Positions 1 through 6,889 of a stretch of 6,922 bases of DNA are shown in pieces. The notes below the pieces were generated by a model. It saw only the letters and a program-made list of their open reading frames with translations, made no database searches and was not told the origin of the DNA. Numbering within the stretch: position 1 is the first letter of the stretch; every line of letters begins with the position of its first letter. This DNA is from CAYYBZ01 sp964470285 [NCBI: uncultured Oligoflexia bacterium]. GTDB lineage: Bacteria > Bdellovibrionota_G > CAYYBZ01. The DNA lies in the NCBI GenBank assembly GCA_964470285.1, contig CAYYBZ010000104.1:1-6922 (forward strand). The letters run 5' to 3'. A program made the position numbers and the translations under genes.

Positions 1-1475
1 ATTTTCGGTTGTCTTGCAAATTCCGCCACGTGGGAAGGTAAAATAATAAATGCCTCGAAAAGGCTTGCGCCCAATGCAATAATCACGGCTAACGGAATAT
101 TCATAATGAATTTTCCCGTAATACCGGAAATAAAAAACAGAGGCGCAAATGCCGTCATCGTAGTAATAATTGCCGCCAAAACAGGTTTTACAACTTCAGA
201 CCCGCCTTTAACCGCGGCCTCCCTTACCGGCATACCCTTTTCAATATGTCTGTATATATTTTCCGAGATTATAATCGCATCATCAACGAGCATCCCCAGA
301 ACAGTTATAATTCCGAACATGGAAATAAGATTTATTGTAATATCCCCCACACCCATAATTATAAAAGTAATAAGAAATGATATGGGGATACCCAGGGCGG
401 TTAAGAAGGCTACTGACGGGCTCAAGAATGCAAAAAGAGCCAAAAGGACCAGAACGATCCCGACATAGGAATTATTTGTAAGAATATTTAGTCGTCTTTT
501 CACGAAATAGGAAAAATCGTTCACATATTTTACTTTTAAGCCCGGCACATCTTGTGTGTACTCATCGACCATCTTTTTTACGGAATTTACAAGCGTAATA
601 ACGTCGGCGCTTTCTTTCTTCATAGGTATAAGGTTTATGGCTCTTTGAGCATCAGTTTTATTTAAAACCGTTTCTTCTTTTAGCTCATCAGAAACCGTAG
701 CGACGTCTTTGATACGGACCAGATTCCCCATATCATTGGAGCGTATTATCACTTCTTTAATTTCATCAGCCGTCTCAAATTCTCCGGTTGTCCTTACGAT
801 ATAATCTTTAGAAGCCTTTTCAATTTTACCGCCCGGAACCGTAACATTATGTGTTTGCAGTGCTTTTATTACCTGAAAAAGTGAAATCAGATACTGATCG
901 GACTTTTTGGGATCCGCTTCAACCCATATCTGCCGATCGCGCCAACCGCTTCTTGATACGTTTGATATTTCATCCACATCAAGGAGCATTTCCTCGATAA
1001 TCTCAACATGGTCCATCAACTTTTCTTCCGGGAAATCAGCCGTAAGTGAAACCTGCATTATCGGATAGTCTTTTGTCCTTATTTCCCGCACTATCGGCTT
1101 ATCTTCCAGATCGGAAGGATAATCGGGAACGGCATCAACCGCCCTCTGAATATCGTTAATTACCCTGTATTGTTCCGGTTCATCCGGATCTATTGTAATG
1201 AATATTGTCGAAATTCCCTCTTCCGAAGATGAATACATCTCTTTAATACCGTTAACGGCTCTAAGCTCTTTTTCGATGGGAATTGTTATTAATTTTTCAA
1301 CCTCATCCGGTGCCGATCCGGGGTAAACAGTGGTCACAAGGACTATCCCGAAATTAACGTTCGGGAAAGCGTCTCTTTGAAGCGAGAACAGCGAAAACAG
1401 ACCCCAAATGATGATAATAACTGAAAGAAAATTAACGAATAATGAATGATTTACCGAAAACCTTATTAGCTTCAT
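1..1475 (-). CDS. RND efflux transporter permease (HAE1/AcrB-like), N-terminal half, cut by window edge
   Basis: I translated this by hand from ATG at 1475 and found no stop through 491 codons to base 1. HAE1 pumps are usually about 1,000 residues or more, so roughly half is visible. The family couples proton influx to drug, lipid or other substrate export from the inner membrane into a TolC channel. Visible features are a first membrane helix (about residues 13-32), the porter-domain segment YPGSAPDEVEK (51-61) followed by IPIEKEL (65-71), helices TM2-TM4 from about 338 to 404, and the TM4 proton-relay motif GMLVDDAI. D398 and D399 there correspond to D407/D408 of E. coli AcrB. The typical FEAFIILPSHV segment follows near the cut end. 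The start directly abuts the tolC-like stop (TAA then ATG), so translation is probably coupled. The substrate cannot be told, and the C-terminal half, with the other relay residues, is outside the window. Confidence 0.95.
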   Translation of the reverse strand, partial: MKLIRFSVNHSLFVNFLSVIIIIWGLFSLFSLQRDAFPNVNFGIVLVTTVYPGSAPDEVEKLITIPIEKELRAVNGIKEMYSSSEEGISTIFITIDPDEPEQYRVINDIQRAVDAVPDYPSDLEDKPIVREIRTKDYPIMQVSLTADFPEEKLMDHVEIIEEMLLDVDEISNVSRSGWRDRQIWVEADPKKSDQYLISLFQVIKALQTHNVTVPGGKIEKASKDYIVRTTGEFETADEIKEVIIRSNDMGNLVRIKDVATVSDELKEETVLNKTDAQRAINLIPMKKESADVITLVNSVKKMVDEYTQDVPGLKVKYVNDFSYFVKRRLNILTNNSYVGIVLVLLALFAFLSPSVAFLTALGIPISFLITFIIMGVGDITINLISMFGIITVLGMLVDDAIIISENIYRHIEKGMPVREAAVKGGSEVVKPVLAAIITTMTAFAPLFFISGITGKFIMNIPLAVIIALGASLFEAFIILPSHVAEFARQPK

Positions 1476-2933
1476 TTAATTTAAAAACCTCTCTACAAGA
1501 ACATTCTTGACAAACAAAAGATTTAAAATGCTCTGCTCATACTCAACCAGGGTGATTGTCTCGGCAAGCTGAGCTATCAAAAGGTCCTGTTCATAATTTA
1601 TTACCGTTTCGCTTGTTGAACGGCCCATTGAGAAGCGTTTTTCTTCTTCAGACAGCTTAAGCTCCTGATATTTTTTTGTCTCACGGGTCTTTTTTACGTT
1701 TTCAATCCCAGTCTCAATTCTTCTTATTGCTATTTTTAAATCTTCCTCGATTTTCGCCTCAATCCTTTTAAGTTCAATCAGATTCTGAGCCTTTTGCAGC
1801 TTAGCCCTTGAATAATTCGCCCTGGCTTCCCTGTTGTCTACGTTCCAGTCAAATTCAATACCTATAAACCAAAGAGGATTGCTGAACTGGGGAACATCGG
1901 CCAGAGCTTTTCCGTATTCACCTGATATACCGTTGACCCTAAGACTTGTTAAAAGATCCAGTCTTGGATACCTGCTGTTTTTATACATTTTAAGTTCTAA
2001 AGAGTTTTTTTGAGCCGATTTCTTGACCCTTAAGTAATCTCTTCTTCTTTTAAAAGCTTCCTTAGCATGACTTTCATATGAGAGCTTTATATCCTTAAGC
2101 TGCGGTTTTTCAGAGGGCATTATCGACGGCGACTCGTTTCCGGAGCCGGTTAAAAATTTAAGTCTGTCTATGGCATTTTCATAGTCATTTTCTGCCAGAA
2201 TCACTTCACCTTCTCTTTGGGAATAGAGTGCTTCAAATGCATAAACATCCACTTTTTCGAAAAGGCCCCTCCTTCTTTTGCTCCTGGCATTTTCCAGAAG
2301 TTTTTTTGTTTTCTCAAGGGTCTTTTTAAGAATTTCCAGATTCGTTTTAGCACGATATAGGTTCCAGTAAATCTGAGTAACCTCAAAAAGGTTTCCTTCA
2401 ATTCTGTCAAGGAGTCCCAGATTTCCGATTTCAACATCGTGTCTTGCAATATCAACTCCCAATCTGTATGCAAGTCCTGCAAAATTATTCAAAAGAGGCT
2501 GATTGATTCCGAATTCAAAATAAGACTCCCAGTTAGGGTTAATTGAAACAAATTCTGAATTAGTCTTCTCACGAGTGTTCACAAAGGCAAGCGAAAGTCC
2601 GGTTCCAGTAGAAAACTGTTTTTTAAAACCAAGCTCATAGTTAAACCTTCTGTTATCCGTTCCAAAAAACTGGCCTATTGTTGTTTCCGTTTTATCTATA
2701 GAGTATCCGGTTTTAAAACTTAATATTCCATCGTAAATTGCTTTCGGAAGATCCAGATTTAAACTGTTTATTTTTTCATCAAGTCTTGACGTTCTGATGT
2801 CATAATTATTCTGCAACGTCATTGAAGCGACTTCATTTAAGCTGGCTTTCCTGTAATCTTCAGATGCGTTCAACAGAGCAGGAACAAAAAAGAACATAAT
2901 CATAAAAAACGAAAGAATATGCCTTGGAATCAT
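1476..2933 (-). CDS. TolC-family outer-membrane efflux protein
   Basis: This 485-residue protein has the length and layout of the TolC/OEP family, which forms trimeric outer-membrane channels with a long periplasmic helical barrel used by RND and other exporters. A signal peptide is visible: basic start, hydrophobic residues 6-21, probable cleavage after LNA (A23). Two OEP repeats follow. Repeat 1 has beta-strand-like segments around 70-145, the QPLLNN element (145-150) and a long amphipathic helical hairpin of about 155-265, including RRGLFEKVDVYAFEA. Repeat 2 starts with RYPRLDLLTSLRVNG (331-345), then the DWNVDNREARANYSRAK hallmark (about 362-378), helices to about 425, and FSMGRSTSETVINYEQ before the last helix. 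There is no lipobox cysteine, so it is not an OprM-type lipoprotein. The RND pump gene follows with no gap, which supports a role as its outer-membrane exit duct. The ribosome site is weak (GGTG four bases before ATG). The transported substrate is unknown. Confidence 0.93.
   Translation of the reverse strand: MIPRHILSFFMIMFFFVPALLNASEDYRKASLNEVASMTLQNNYDIRTSRLDEKINSLNLDLPKAIYDGILSFKTGYSIDKTETTIGQFFGTDNRRFNYELGFKKQFSTGTGLSLAFVNTREKTNSEFVSINPNWESYFEFGINQPLLNNFAGLAYRLGVDIARHDVEIGNLGLLDRIEGNLFEVTQIYWNLYRAKTNLEILKKTLEKTKKLLENARSKRRRGLFEKVDVYAFEALYSQREGEVILAENDYENAIDRLKFLTGSGNESPSIMPSEKPQLKDIKLSYESHAKEAFKRRRDYLRVKKSAQKNSLELKMYKNSRYPRLDLLTSLRVNGISGEYGKALADVPQFSNPLWFIGIEFDWNVDNREARANYSRAKLQKAQNLIELKRIEAKIEEDLKIAIRRIETGIENVKKTRETKKYQELKLSEEEKRFSMGRSTSETVINYEQDLLIAQLAETITLVEYEQSILNLLFVKNVLVERFLN
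1488..1494 (-). promoter_or_regulatory. Shine-Dalgarno-like AGAGAGG before the RND gene
   Basis: AGAGAGG lies inside the last codons of the tolC-like gene, twelve bases before the RND ATG at 1475. The spacing is longer than ideal. With TAA immediately followed by ATG, termination-reinitiation is the likely route. Confidence 0.5.
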
Positions 2934-3023
2934 AATGCACCAATATTATTAGTTATTTTTAACTTCGAATATCATGTTTTTACATTATTCCTATTAAATA
3001 GGCAAGGGCTTTACTGTAAGTAT
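2934..3023 (-). promoter_or_regulatory. 90-bp gap before the efflux pair, possible operator/promoter region
   Basis: This is the largest non-coding stretch in the window. It is AT-rich and holds three small perfect dyads: TTACTGTAA (3011-3019), CCTATTAAATAGG (2990-3002) and ATGTTTTTACAT (2974-2985). No GC-rich stem with a U-tract is present, so I see no rho-independent terminator for the EEP gene. A poor promoter candidate (TTGCCT, 17 bases, TAAAAA on the minus strand) can be drawn but is not convincing. Efflux operons are often controlled by a local repressor, which makes a promoter here plausible; this is inference from position. Confidence 0.3.
2990..3002. repeat. Short inverted repeat CCTATT-A-AATAGG
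   Basis: Two perfect 6-base arms are separated by a single base, lying about 57 bases before the tolC-like start. The symmetry suits a protein-binding site better than an RNA hairpin, because the centre is too short for a loop unless the stem shrinks. It could be chance in AT-rich DNA. Confidence 0.35.
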
Positions 3024-4037
3024 TTAATTAACAATTTTATGAAAAATCGTTAATACCCCGAAATGATCTGAAGGCCAGACCGGATCCTTTGCATTAAGAA
3101 TAATACGACTTTCAACGACATTCCATTGAGCGCTTTTATTAAAAATCAAATCGATTTTTGCAGTTGAAACCGGCTGCGTATTTGAAAGATCATTTAAATT
3201 ACAGCAAGTAAACCCTTCATCGGAAGGATTTACCGATCTGAAAGTATCGCTAAACCCAACTTCAGGGATTAATTCGTAAGTTTGCTCCCCTTCTTCCGAA
3301 TTAAAGTCGCCGACTAAAACTACATTTTCGTCGTTCATAAAAGGAGAAATTAGCAAAAGAACTTCCTGCATTTGTTTTTTCTGAATGTCGTTTTCGAGAT
3401 ACTCCTGATCAAGATGAGTTGTAAAAAAACTTATGAGCTGAGAACCGGCATTCATAAACTTTGCACCTAAAACACTTCTATAAAAAACAATTTCCTGCCC
3501 GTCATAGATTACCGGATCTCTGTATACCGGTAGTTTTTGCGAAACTACTTCACCTTCAATTTTAAAATCTTTTTTATACAGAATCGCTTCCGAATCCGAG
3601 TAAATGACACTTACCGGAATCAATGTTCCCGTATCAACTTGCTGATTTATAGTTATATTCTCACTGACAAGACTTTGATATTCCGGCCCGCCGGCCTCTA
3701 ATATTTTTGCTATCAGGCTTGTAAGATAATTTACTGAAAAAGCCGGAAGAACTGAAAAGCTTGTAACTTCCTGAAGGGCTATAAAGTCCGGGGATAATTC
3801 GGCCAACTCCTTTGCCGCCGCTTCTATTCTGGCATCGGGATCTGAGTTTTGAAATCCTTCGAAAATCTCCTGAGCTATCTGTTCTCCGTCGGCACCTTCA
3901 AGATATTCGAGGACCTTATCTTCAACGCTGAACCCGACATACATGTTAAAAGTGACAACGCTTATCTCATTTTCAGGTGATTTCCCGCATGTGATTAAAA
4001 AACAGAGAATCAAGAGCAAAATAAATATTTTCTTCAT
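3024..4037 (-). CDS. Lipoprotein with endonuclease/exonuclease/phosphatase (DNase I-like) domain
   Basis: This is a 337-residue EEP-fold metal-dependent phosphodiesterase. The fold includes DNase I, exonuclease III, sphingomyelinases and inositol-phosphate phosphatases. The N-terminus is a lipoprotein signal with lipobox LITC (C17), where Thr at -1 is less common than Gly, Ala or Ser. The whole catalytic set is recognisable: TFN (N31), LQE (E90), TTHLD (H208), VGDFN (D244, N246), KIDLIF (D296) and SDH (D324, H325). The N31-E90 distance is longer than in DNase I (N7-E39), reflecting an inserted helix-like stretch at about 36-80. The FTCCNLNDLSN segment (286-296 region, C288-C289), just before KIDLIF, resembles what I recall from other bacterial EEP proteins. 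The gene starts 6 bp after the HAD lipoprotein stop, so the two are very likely co-expressed. Predicted location is the outer membrane or surface. Substrate (nucleic acid, phospholipid or inositol phosphate) cannot be decided; the fold call is firm. Confidence 0.9.
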   Translation of the reverse strand: MKKIFILLLILCFLITCGKSPENEISVVTFNMYVGFSVEDKVLEYLEGADGEQIAQEIFEGFQNSDPDARIEAAAKELAELSPDFIALQEVTSFSVLPAFSVNYLTSLIAKILEAGGPEYQSLVSENITINQQVDTGTLIPVSVIYSDSEAILYKKDFKIEGEVVSQKLPVYRDPVIYDGQEIVFYRSVLGAKFMNAGSQLISFFTTHLDQEYLENDIQKKQMQEVLLLISPFMNDENVVLVGDFNSEEGEQTYELIPEVGFSDTFRSVNPSDEGFTCCNLNDLSNTQPVSTAKIDLIFNKSAQWNVVESRIILNAKDPVWPSDHFGVLTIFHKIVN

Positions 4038-4041
4038 CTTG

Positions 4042-4045
4042 CCTT
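4042..4045 (-). promoter_or_regulatory. Weak Shine-Dalgarno for EEP lipoprotein overlapping the HAD stop
   Basis: AAGG, formed partly by the TAA stop of the HAD gene (4046-4044), lies four bases before the ATG at 4037. The short match and the 6-bp gap suggest that translation of the EEP gene depends on ribosomes finishing the HAD gene. Confidence 0.5.
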
Positions 4046-5108
4046 ACTTTTTTATTTTGGTTCCGTAAAATTCAGGATCGCATAAATCCGGATACTTTCT
4101 AATAAAATCTGCAGATTTCTTCTTAGAGTATCCGTAAATATCCTGAACCATTCTCATACAGTAATTCCCGTCCTGAGAATACGGATAAAACGCTTCAACA
4201 AAAGAAATGGAATTATTCTTCGAATACGTATATGAATCCTCAATCTCATCAACAATAATTTCAAAAAGGGATTCGTAATGCTTCAGAACATCTCTATCCT
4301 TTTTTTCCAATTTTGCAGCCAGATATTTATCTGCATTAAATTTAGGGAAAACCCTTACATTTCCCGGCTGAAACAGCCTTGAGGGATTATCGTCAATTAT
4401 TACTGCGTTTTTTAAGCTGCTGTCGATAATACGGATATCTTTCGAAGCTTTAAAAACCTTTCCTCCCCTTGTAAGATGTCTTCTTGTGAAAAACCCCTCA
4501 AAATAATCTCTTGCATTTTCGTCTTTGAAAACCCATGAATCAAAAATCGCGTTAGCCGCATCATCTCCTTTGGCCGTAAAAAGAACTATTCCCCTGCAAC
4601 CTTCAATAGATTTTATTCTGTCGAACTGATTTTTAAGGTTAGGAGTAAACACAACACAGTCGGTGCTTTCGATGTTAAGGTTCGGAACAACATCTTTTAC
4701 GCCCGTACATAAATCCTTATAGGCGCTGCCCTTTTCATATGTTTTATACCATTGTGAAAGCGATGTTTCATCAAGATCAAAAACAGCGATAAAATCTGAA
4801 GGCTTAAAAGAAGCGGGCGGGAAATACATGCTCTGGCCTCTCTTCTCTATCTGAAACCTGGATTTTGCTTTTGACAGTGCCTTTTTAAAAGATAAAGCTT
4901 TATCAGCCTCCATCATATCAAGTGCAGAATTTTGAATTTCCAAAGCTTCGAATCTTGTATACCCTTCCTTTAAAAAGAGATTAACATCGATATAATCCTG
5001 TGAAAAAGACTGCTTATACCAGCCGGGCGGCTCTTCAAGCCTGTATTTTGAAGTGCAGGAAAGAAGTAAAATAAATGAAAGTATTAAAAGTAAATGCCTT
5101 AAACTCAC
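4044..5108 (-). CDS. Lipoprotein with HAD phosphatase domain of FCP1/NIF-like style
   Basis: This 354-residue protein begins at a GTG codon, chosen because AGGAG lies five bases upstream. A short lipoprotein signal ends in a good lipobox, LLSC (C18). The HAD core spans about 104-260: motif I VFDLDET (nucleophile D111, acid/base D113), motif II LFTAK (T178), the motif III lysine near K223 (SKDIRI) and motif IV VIIDD (D239, D240). The run IIDDNPSRLFQPGNVRVFPKF (237-257) recalls the C-terminal motif of FCP1/SCP/Tim50-type (NIF) phosphatases, where the IV-motif aspartates precede a conserved Pro/Asn-Val-x-V-x-x-F pattern. Flanking regions (about 30-103 and 260-354) match nothing I recognise. Reaction: probably phosphate-ester hydrolysis via a phospho-aspartate with Mg2+, on the outside of the cytoplasmic membrane. 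A class B/C (lipoprotein e(P4)-type) acid phosphatase relationship is the alternative. Substrate unknown. Confidence 0.85.
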   Translation of the reverse strand: MSLRHLLLILSFILLLSCTSKYRLEEPPGWYKQSFSQDYIDVNLFLKEGYTRFEALEIQNSALDMMEADKALSFKKALSKAKSRFQIEKRGQSMYFPPASFKPSDFIAVFDLDETSLSQWYKTYEKGSAYKDLCTGVKDVVPNLNIESTDCVVFTPNLKNQFDRIKSIEGCRGIVLFTAKGDDAANAIFDSWVFKDENARDYFEGFFTRRHLTRGGKVFKASKDIRIIDSSLKNAVIIDDNPSRLFQPGNVRVFPKFNADKYLAAKLEKKDRDVLKHYESLFEIIVDEIEDSYTYSKNNSISFVEAFYPYSQDGNYCMRMVQDIYGYSKKKSADFIRKYPDLCDPEFYGTKIKK

Positions 5109-5113
5109 AAACT

Positions 5114-5118
5114 CTCCT
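5114..5118 (-). promoter_or_regulatory. Shine-Dalgarno for GTG-started HAD lipoprotein
   Basis: AGGAG sits five bases before GTG (5108-5106) on the minus strand, directly after a run of eight A. It supports the GTG start, which gives a complete lipoprotein signal (MSLRHLLL... to C18). Confidence 0.8.
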
Positions 5119-5131
5119 TTTTTTTATGATT

Positions 5132-5149
5132 TAAATAATCGGTTATTTA
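5132..5149. repeat. 7-bp inverted repeat in the gap between S41 and HAD genes
   Basis: The plus-strand bases are TAAATAA, TCGG, TTATTTA: perfect 7-base arms around a 4-base loop. The stem is only A:T pairs and no U-tract follows on the minus strand, where an A-run and the HAD ribosome site come next. It is therefore a poor terminator, and may be a weak hairpin or binding site in the 53-bp gap. Confidence 0.4.
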
Positions 5150-5161
5150 TAAGATGTTTTC

Positions 5162-6883
5162 TTATTTTGAGAGAATTTTAATAGCCTGAGAAATCCACTC
5201 GCCGTCGCCTTCTCCCTTCATAAAGTTTTGCGCATTTGCAAGGAAGTAATGATCCGGCTCAACGCCGACATCTTCAATGATTTCACCGTCCGGTGTCAGG
5301 ATGTTGGTATACGCATATCTAAACATTAGCTTACTGTCGATTTTCTTTTTGCCGTCAAGCCTTCCCTTTAAAGGAATTTCTCCCTCATAAACCATTGCTC
5401 CCGCTCCCCTGGTTGCTTCTCCCAAAACCTTACCGAGCTTATTATCCTTAATCATGGCACTAAAAACATCACAGGAACTTACGCAAAACTGATCTACAAG
5501 AACAACCTTCGGCATATCTTCCGAACTGCCAAGAGGATTCAACCCGTCTGCAGGAGCTACAAAGTGCGGTCTTGCATGTGCAAGCCTTAAAGATGAGTTT
5601 CTCACATCAAGAATTGCCGATTCATAATTGTTCCAGTTAAAAAACTTAGACGTGTAGGGATAGGCTGACCATAGTTTTTTCTTTATTATCATTTTTCTTT
5701 CCTTTTCAGCCATGTCCCTTTCCTCAACAAGGTGTTTAAGGGACATTTCACCGTTTGAAAACTGCATTTGAGCCGATCTTACCTTGTCTTTTGAAAATAC
5801 TCTTACCATGTGATGTGCAAGCTCTACCCAACCGCCCGGATTATGTCTCAAATCCAGAATTAGACCCTTTACTTTCTCATCTGCAAACTTGTTCATTAAC
5901 TTTGCAAGACTTAAAAGAGCCTTATCAATAAACTCATTTATTGTTTCATCCTTGTCAGGGTCTTCATATGTTTTAAAATTGTTTATTTTAAGATAAGCAT
6001 ATTTATTTTTTGATCCTTTTTTTTGCACAATGCCGGCAACAAAAAGTTCTTCTGTAATGTTAAGAGGATTCGGCAATTTCTCAAATTCGTAAGCATTGCT
6101 CATAAAAGTAAACTCGGGCCTTTTCTCTTTCTTTTCCGGAAATTCAATCCCCTTATAGAGATCTGCTTTTTTACATTTCGAGTAATCATATTCCCAATCA
6201 GCCTCAAGTTCGTAGTACTGTCTGGTGCTGTAGTTGTATAAGACCAAGTAGACCTTATCCCTTGCCGGCATGGGCAGGTATTTGCCGTAAACATGGCTTA
6301 AAAAAGAATTTGCAATTGTTTCATAGAAACCCCGCTTACTCTGGGCAATGATCTTTCTCATGGCATCGAAGTTTTTCTTATTAATCTCAATGTTCTCAAT
6401 TCTTACAAGTTCATCTCCTATGTTCACATTCTTAAAAGTTTCTTTATCGTGGATTTTGTAAACTAAAACCTTACCCCAGGAGTTTTCTTTTTTTGAATCC
6501 CTGAAAAATCTAAATTCAATAGGAAACGAAGCTTCTCTGCACGACATGTAGTCCGGGTAATAGGCCCTTGTGTGTGAATCCATCTGCTTTGCAAAAACCG
6601 CTCTTAATCTGTTAAAAAACGACATGTCGTCAAGCTTTGACCATGCTTCGTCGATTTCATAATAAAGATTCGTGGGCATGCCGTATAATGCCGGCTTTCT
6701 CTCGAGATGAGCGAAGCTTAAAATGTGTTTTTTTAATTCCTTAATTGCCTCGAGTTTGGATTCTTCGCTGAGTTTATACTGGGAAATTCTTTTATCAACC
6801 CGATCTAAATAATCATTAGCGTCTGATATACCTGGAAAAACCAGAGCAATTAAAATCAACAAGCAATAAACCATACGGGGCAT
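5162..6883 (-). CDS. Exported S41-family peptidase with PDZ-like region, non-canonical active site
   Basis: This 573-residue protein has a signal peptide (hydrophobic 5-19, probable cleavage after SDA at A22), so it should act in the periplasm or outside the cell. The S41 core is clear: GLILDLRHNPGG (340-351), then VVLVDQFCVSSCDVFSAMI (460-478) with nucleophile S469, GEATRGAG (488-495), and EDVGVEPD (537-544). A PDZ-like segment lies at about 137-180 (VNIGDELVRIENIEI). Aligned on E. coli Prc (S430, D441, K455), S469 and D480 match, but the lysine position (TFGKG) is A494. An N-terminal DSHT motif (H104) matches the DGHT of tricorn/IRBP/CPAF-like S41 members, which use Ser-His-Glu, with E537 a candidate third residue. 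C467 and C471 bracket the nucleophile. The start at 6883 is fixed by AGGAGG six bases upstream; Met4 would be too far. Substrate unknown; family certain, mechanism inferred. Confidence 0.9.
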   Translation of the reverse strand: MPRMVYCLLILIALVFPGISDANDYLDRVDKRISQYKLSEESKLEAIKELKKHILSFAHLERKPALYGMPTNLYYEIDEAWSKLDDMSFFNRLRAVFAKQMDSHTRAYYPDYMSCREASFPIEFRFFRDSKKENSWGKVLVYKIHDKETFKNVNIGDELVRIENIEINKKNFDAMRKIIAQSKRGFYETIANSFLSHVYGKYLPMPARDKVYLVLYNYSTRQYYELEADWEYDYSKCKKADLYKGIEFPEKKEKRPEFTFMSNAYEFEKLPNPLNITEELFVAGIVQKKGSKNKYAYLKINNFKTYEDPDKDETINEFIDKALLSLAKLMNKFADEKVKGLILDLRHNPGGWVELAHHMVRVFSKDKVRSAQMQFSNGEMSLKHLVEERDMAEKERKMIIKKKLWSAYPYTSKFFNWNNYESAILDVRNSSLRLAHARPHFVAPADGLNPLGSSEDMPKVVLVDQFCVSSCDVFSAMIKDNKLGKVLGEATRGAGAMVYEGEIPLKGRLDGKKKIDSKLMFRYAYTNILTPDGEIIEDVGVEPDHYFLANAQNFMKGEGDGEWISQAIKILSK

Positions 6884-6889
6884 ATTTAA

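Noticed and set aside
106-468. 120-codon open frame on the plus strand
   Set aside because: It lies wholly opposite the RND pump coding frame, which has clear family motifs there (GMLVDDAI). The plus-strand translation shows no recognisable domain and is a shadow.
2201-2482. 93-codon minus-strand frame inside the tolC-like gene
   Set aside because: It overlaps the helical hairpin of the TolC protein in another frame; its Lys/Leu-rich content reflects that region, and it has no homology I recognise.
2934-3023. Rho-independent terminator after the EEP gene
   Set aside because: The dyads have short AT-rich arms and none is followed by a U-tract on the minus strand.
5118-5125. Run of eight T on the plus strand as a terminator tail
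   Set aside because: No GC-rich stem precedes it on the plus strand and no plus-strand gene ends there; on the coding strand it is an A-run next to the ribosome site.
6023-6294. Two short open frames, one on each strand, within the S41 gene
   Set aside because: Both are covered by the S41 reading frame, with no motifs of their own.
5162-6883. S41 protein as an inactive pseudo-protease because the lysine is missing
   Set aside because: The Ser nucleophile and a family-typical DxHT histidine are both kept, which points to the Ser-His-Glu branch of S41 rather than loss of activity.
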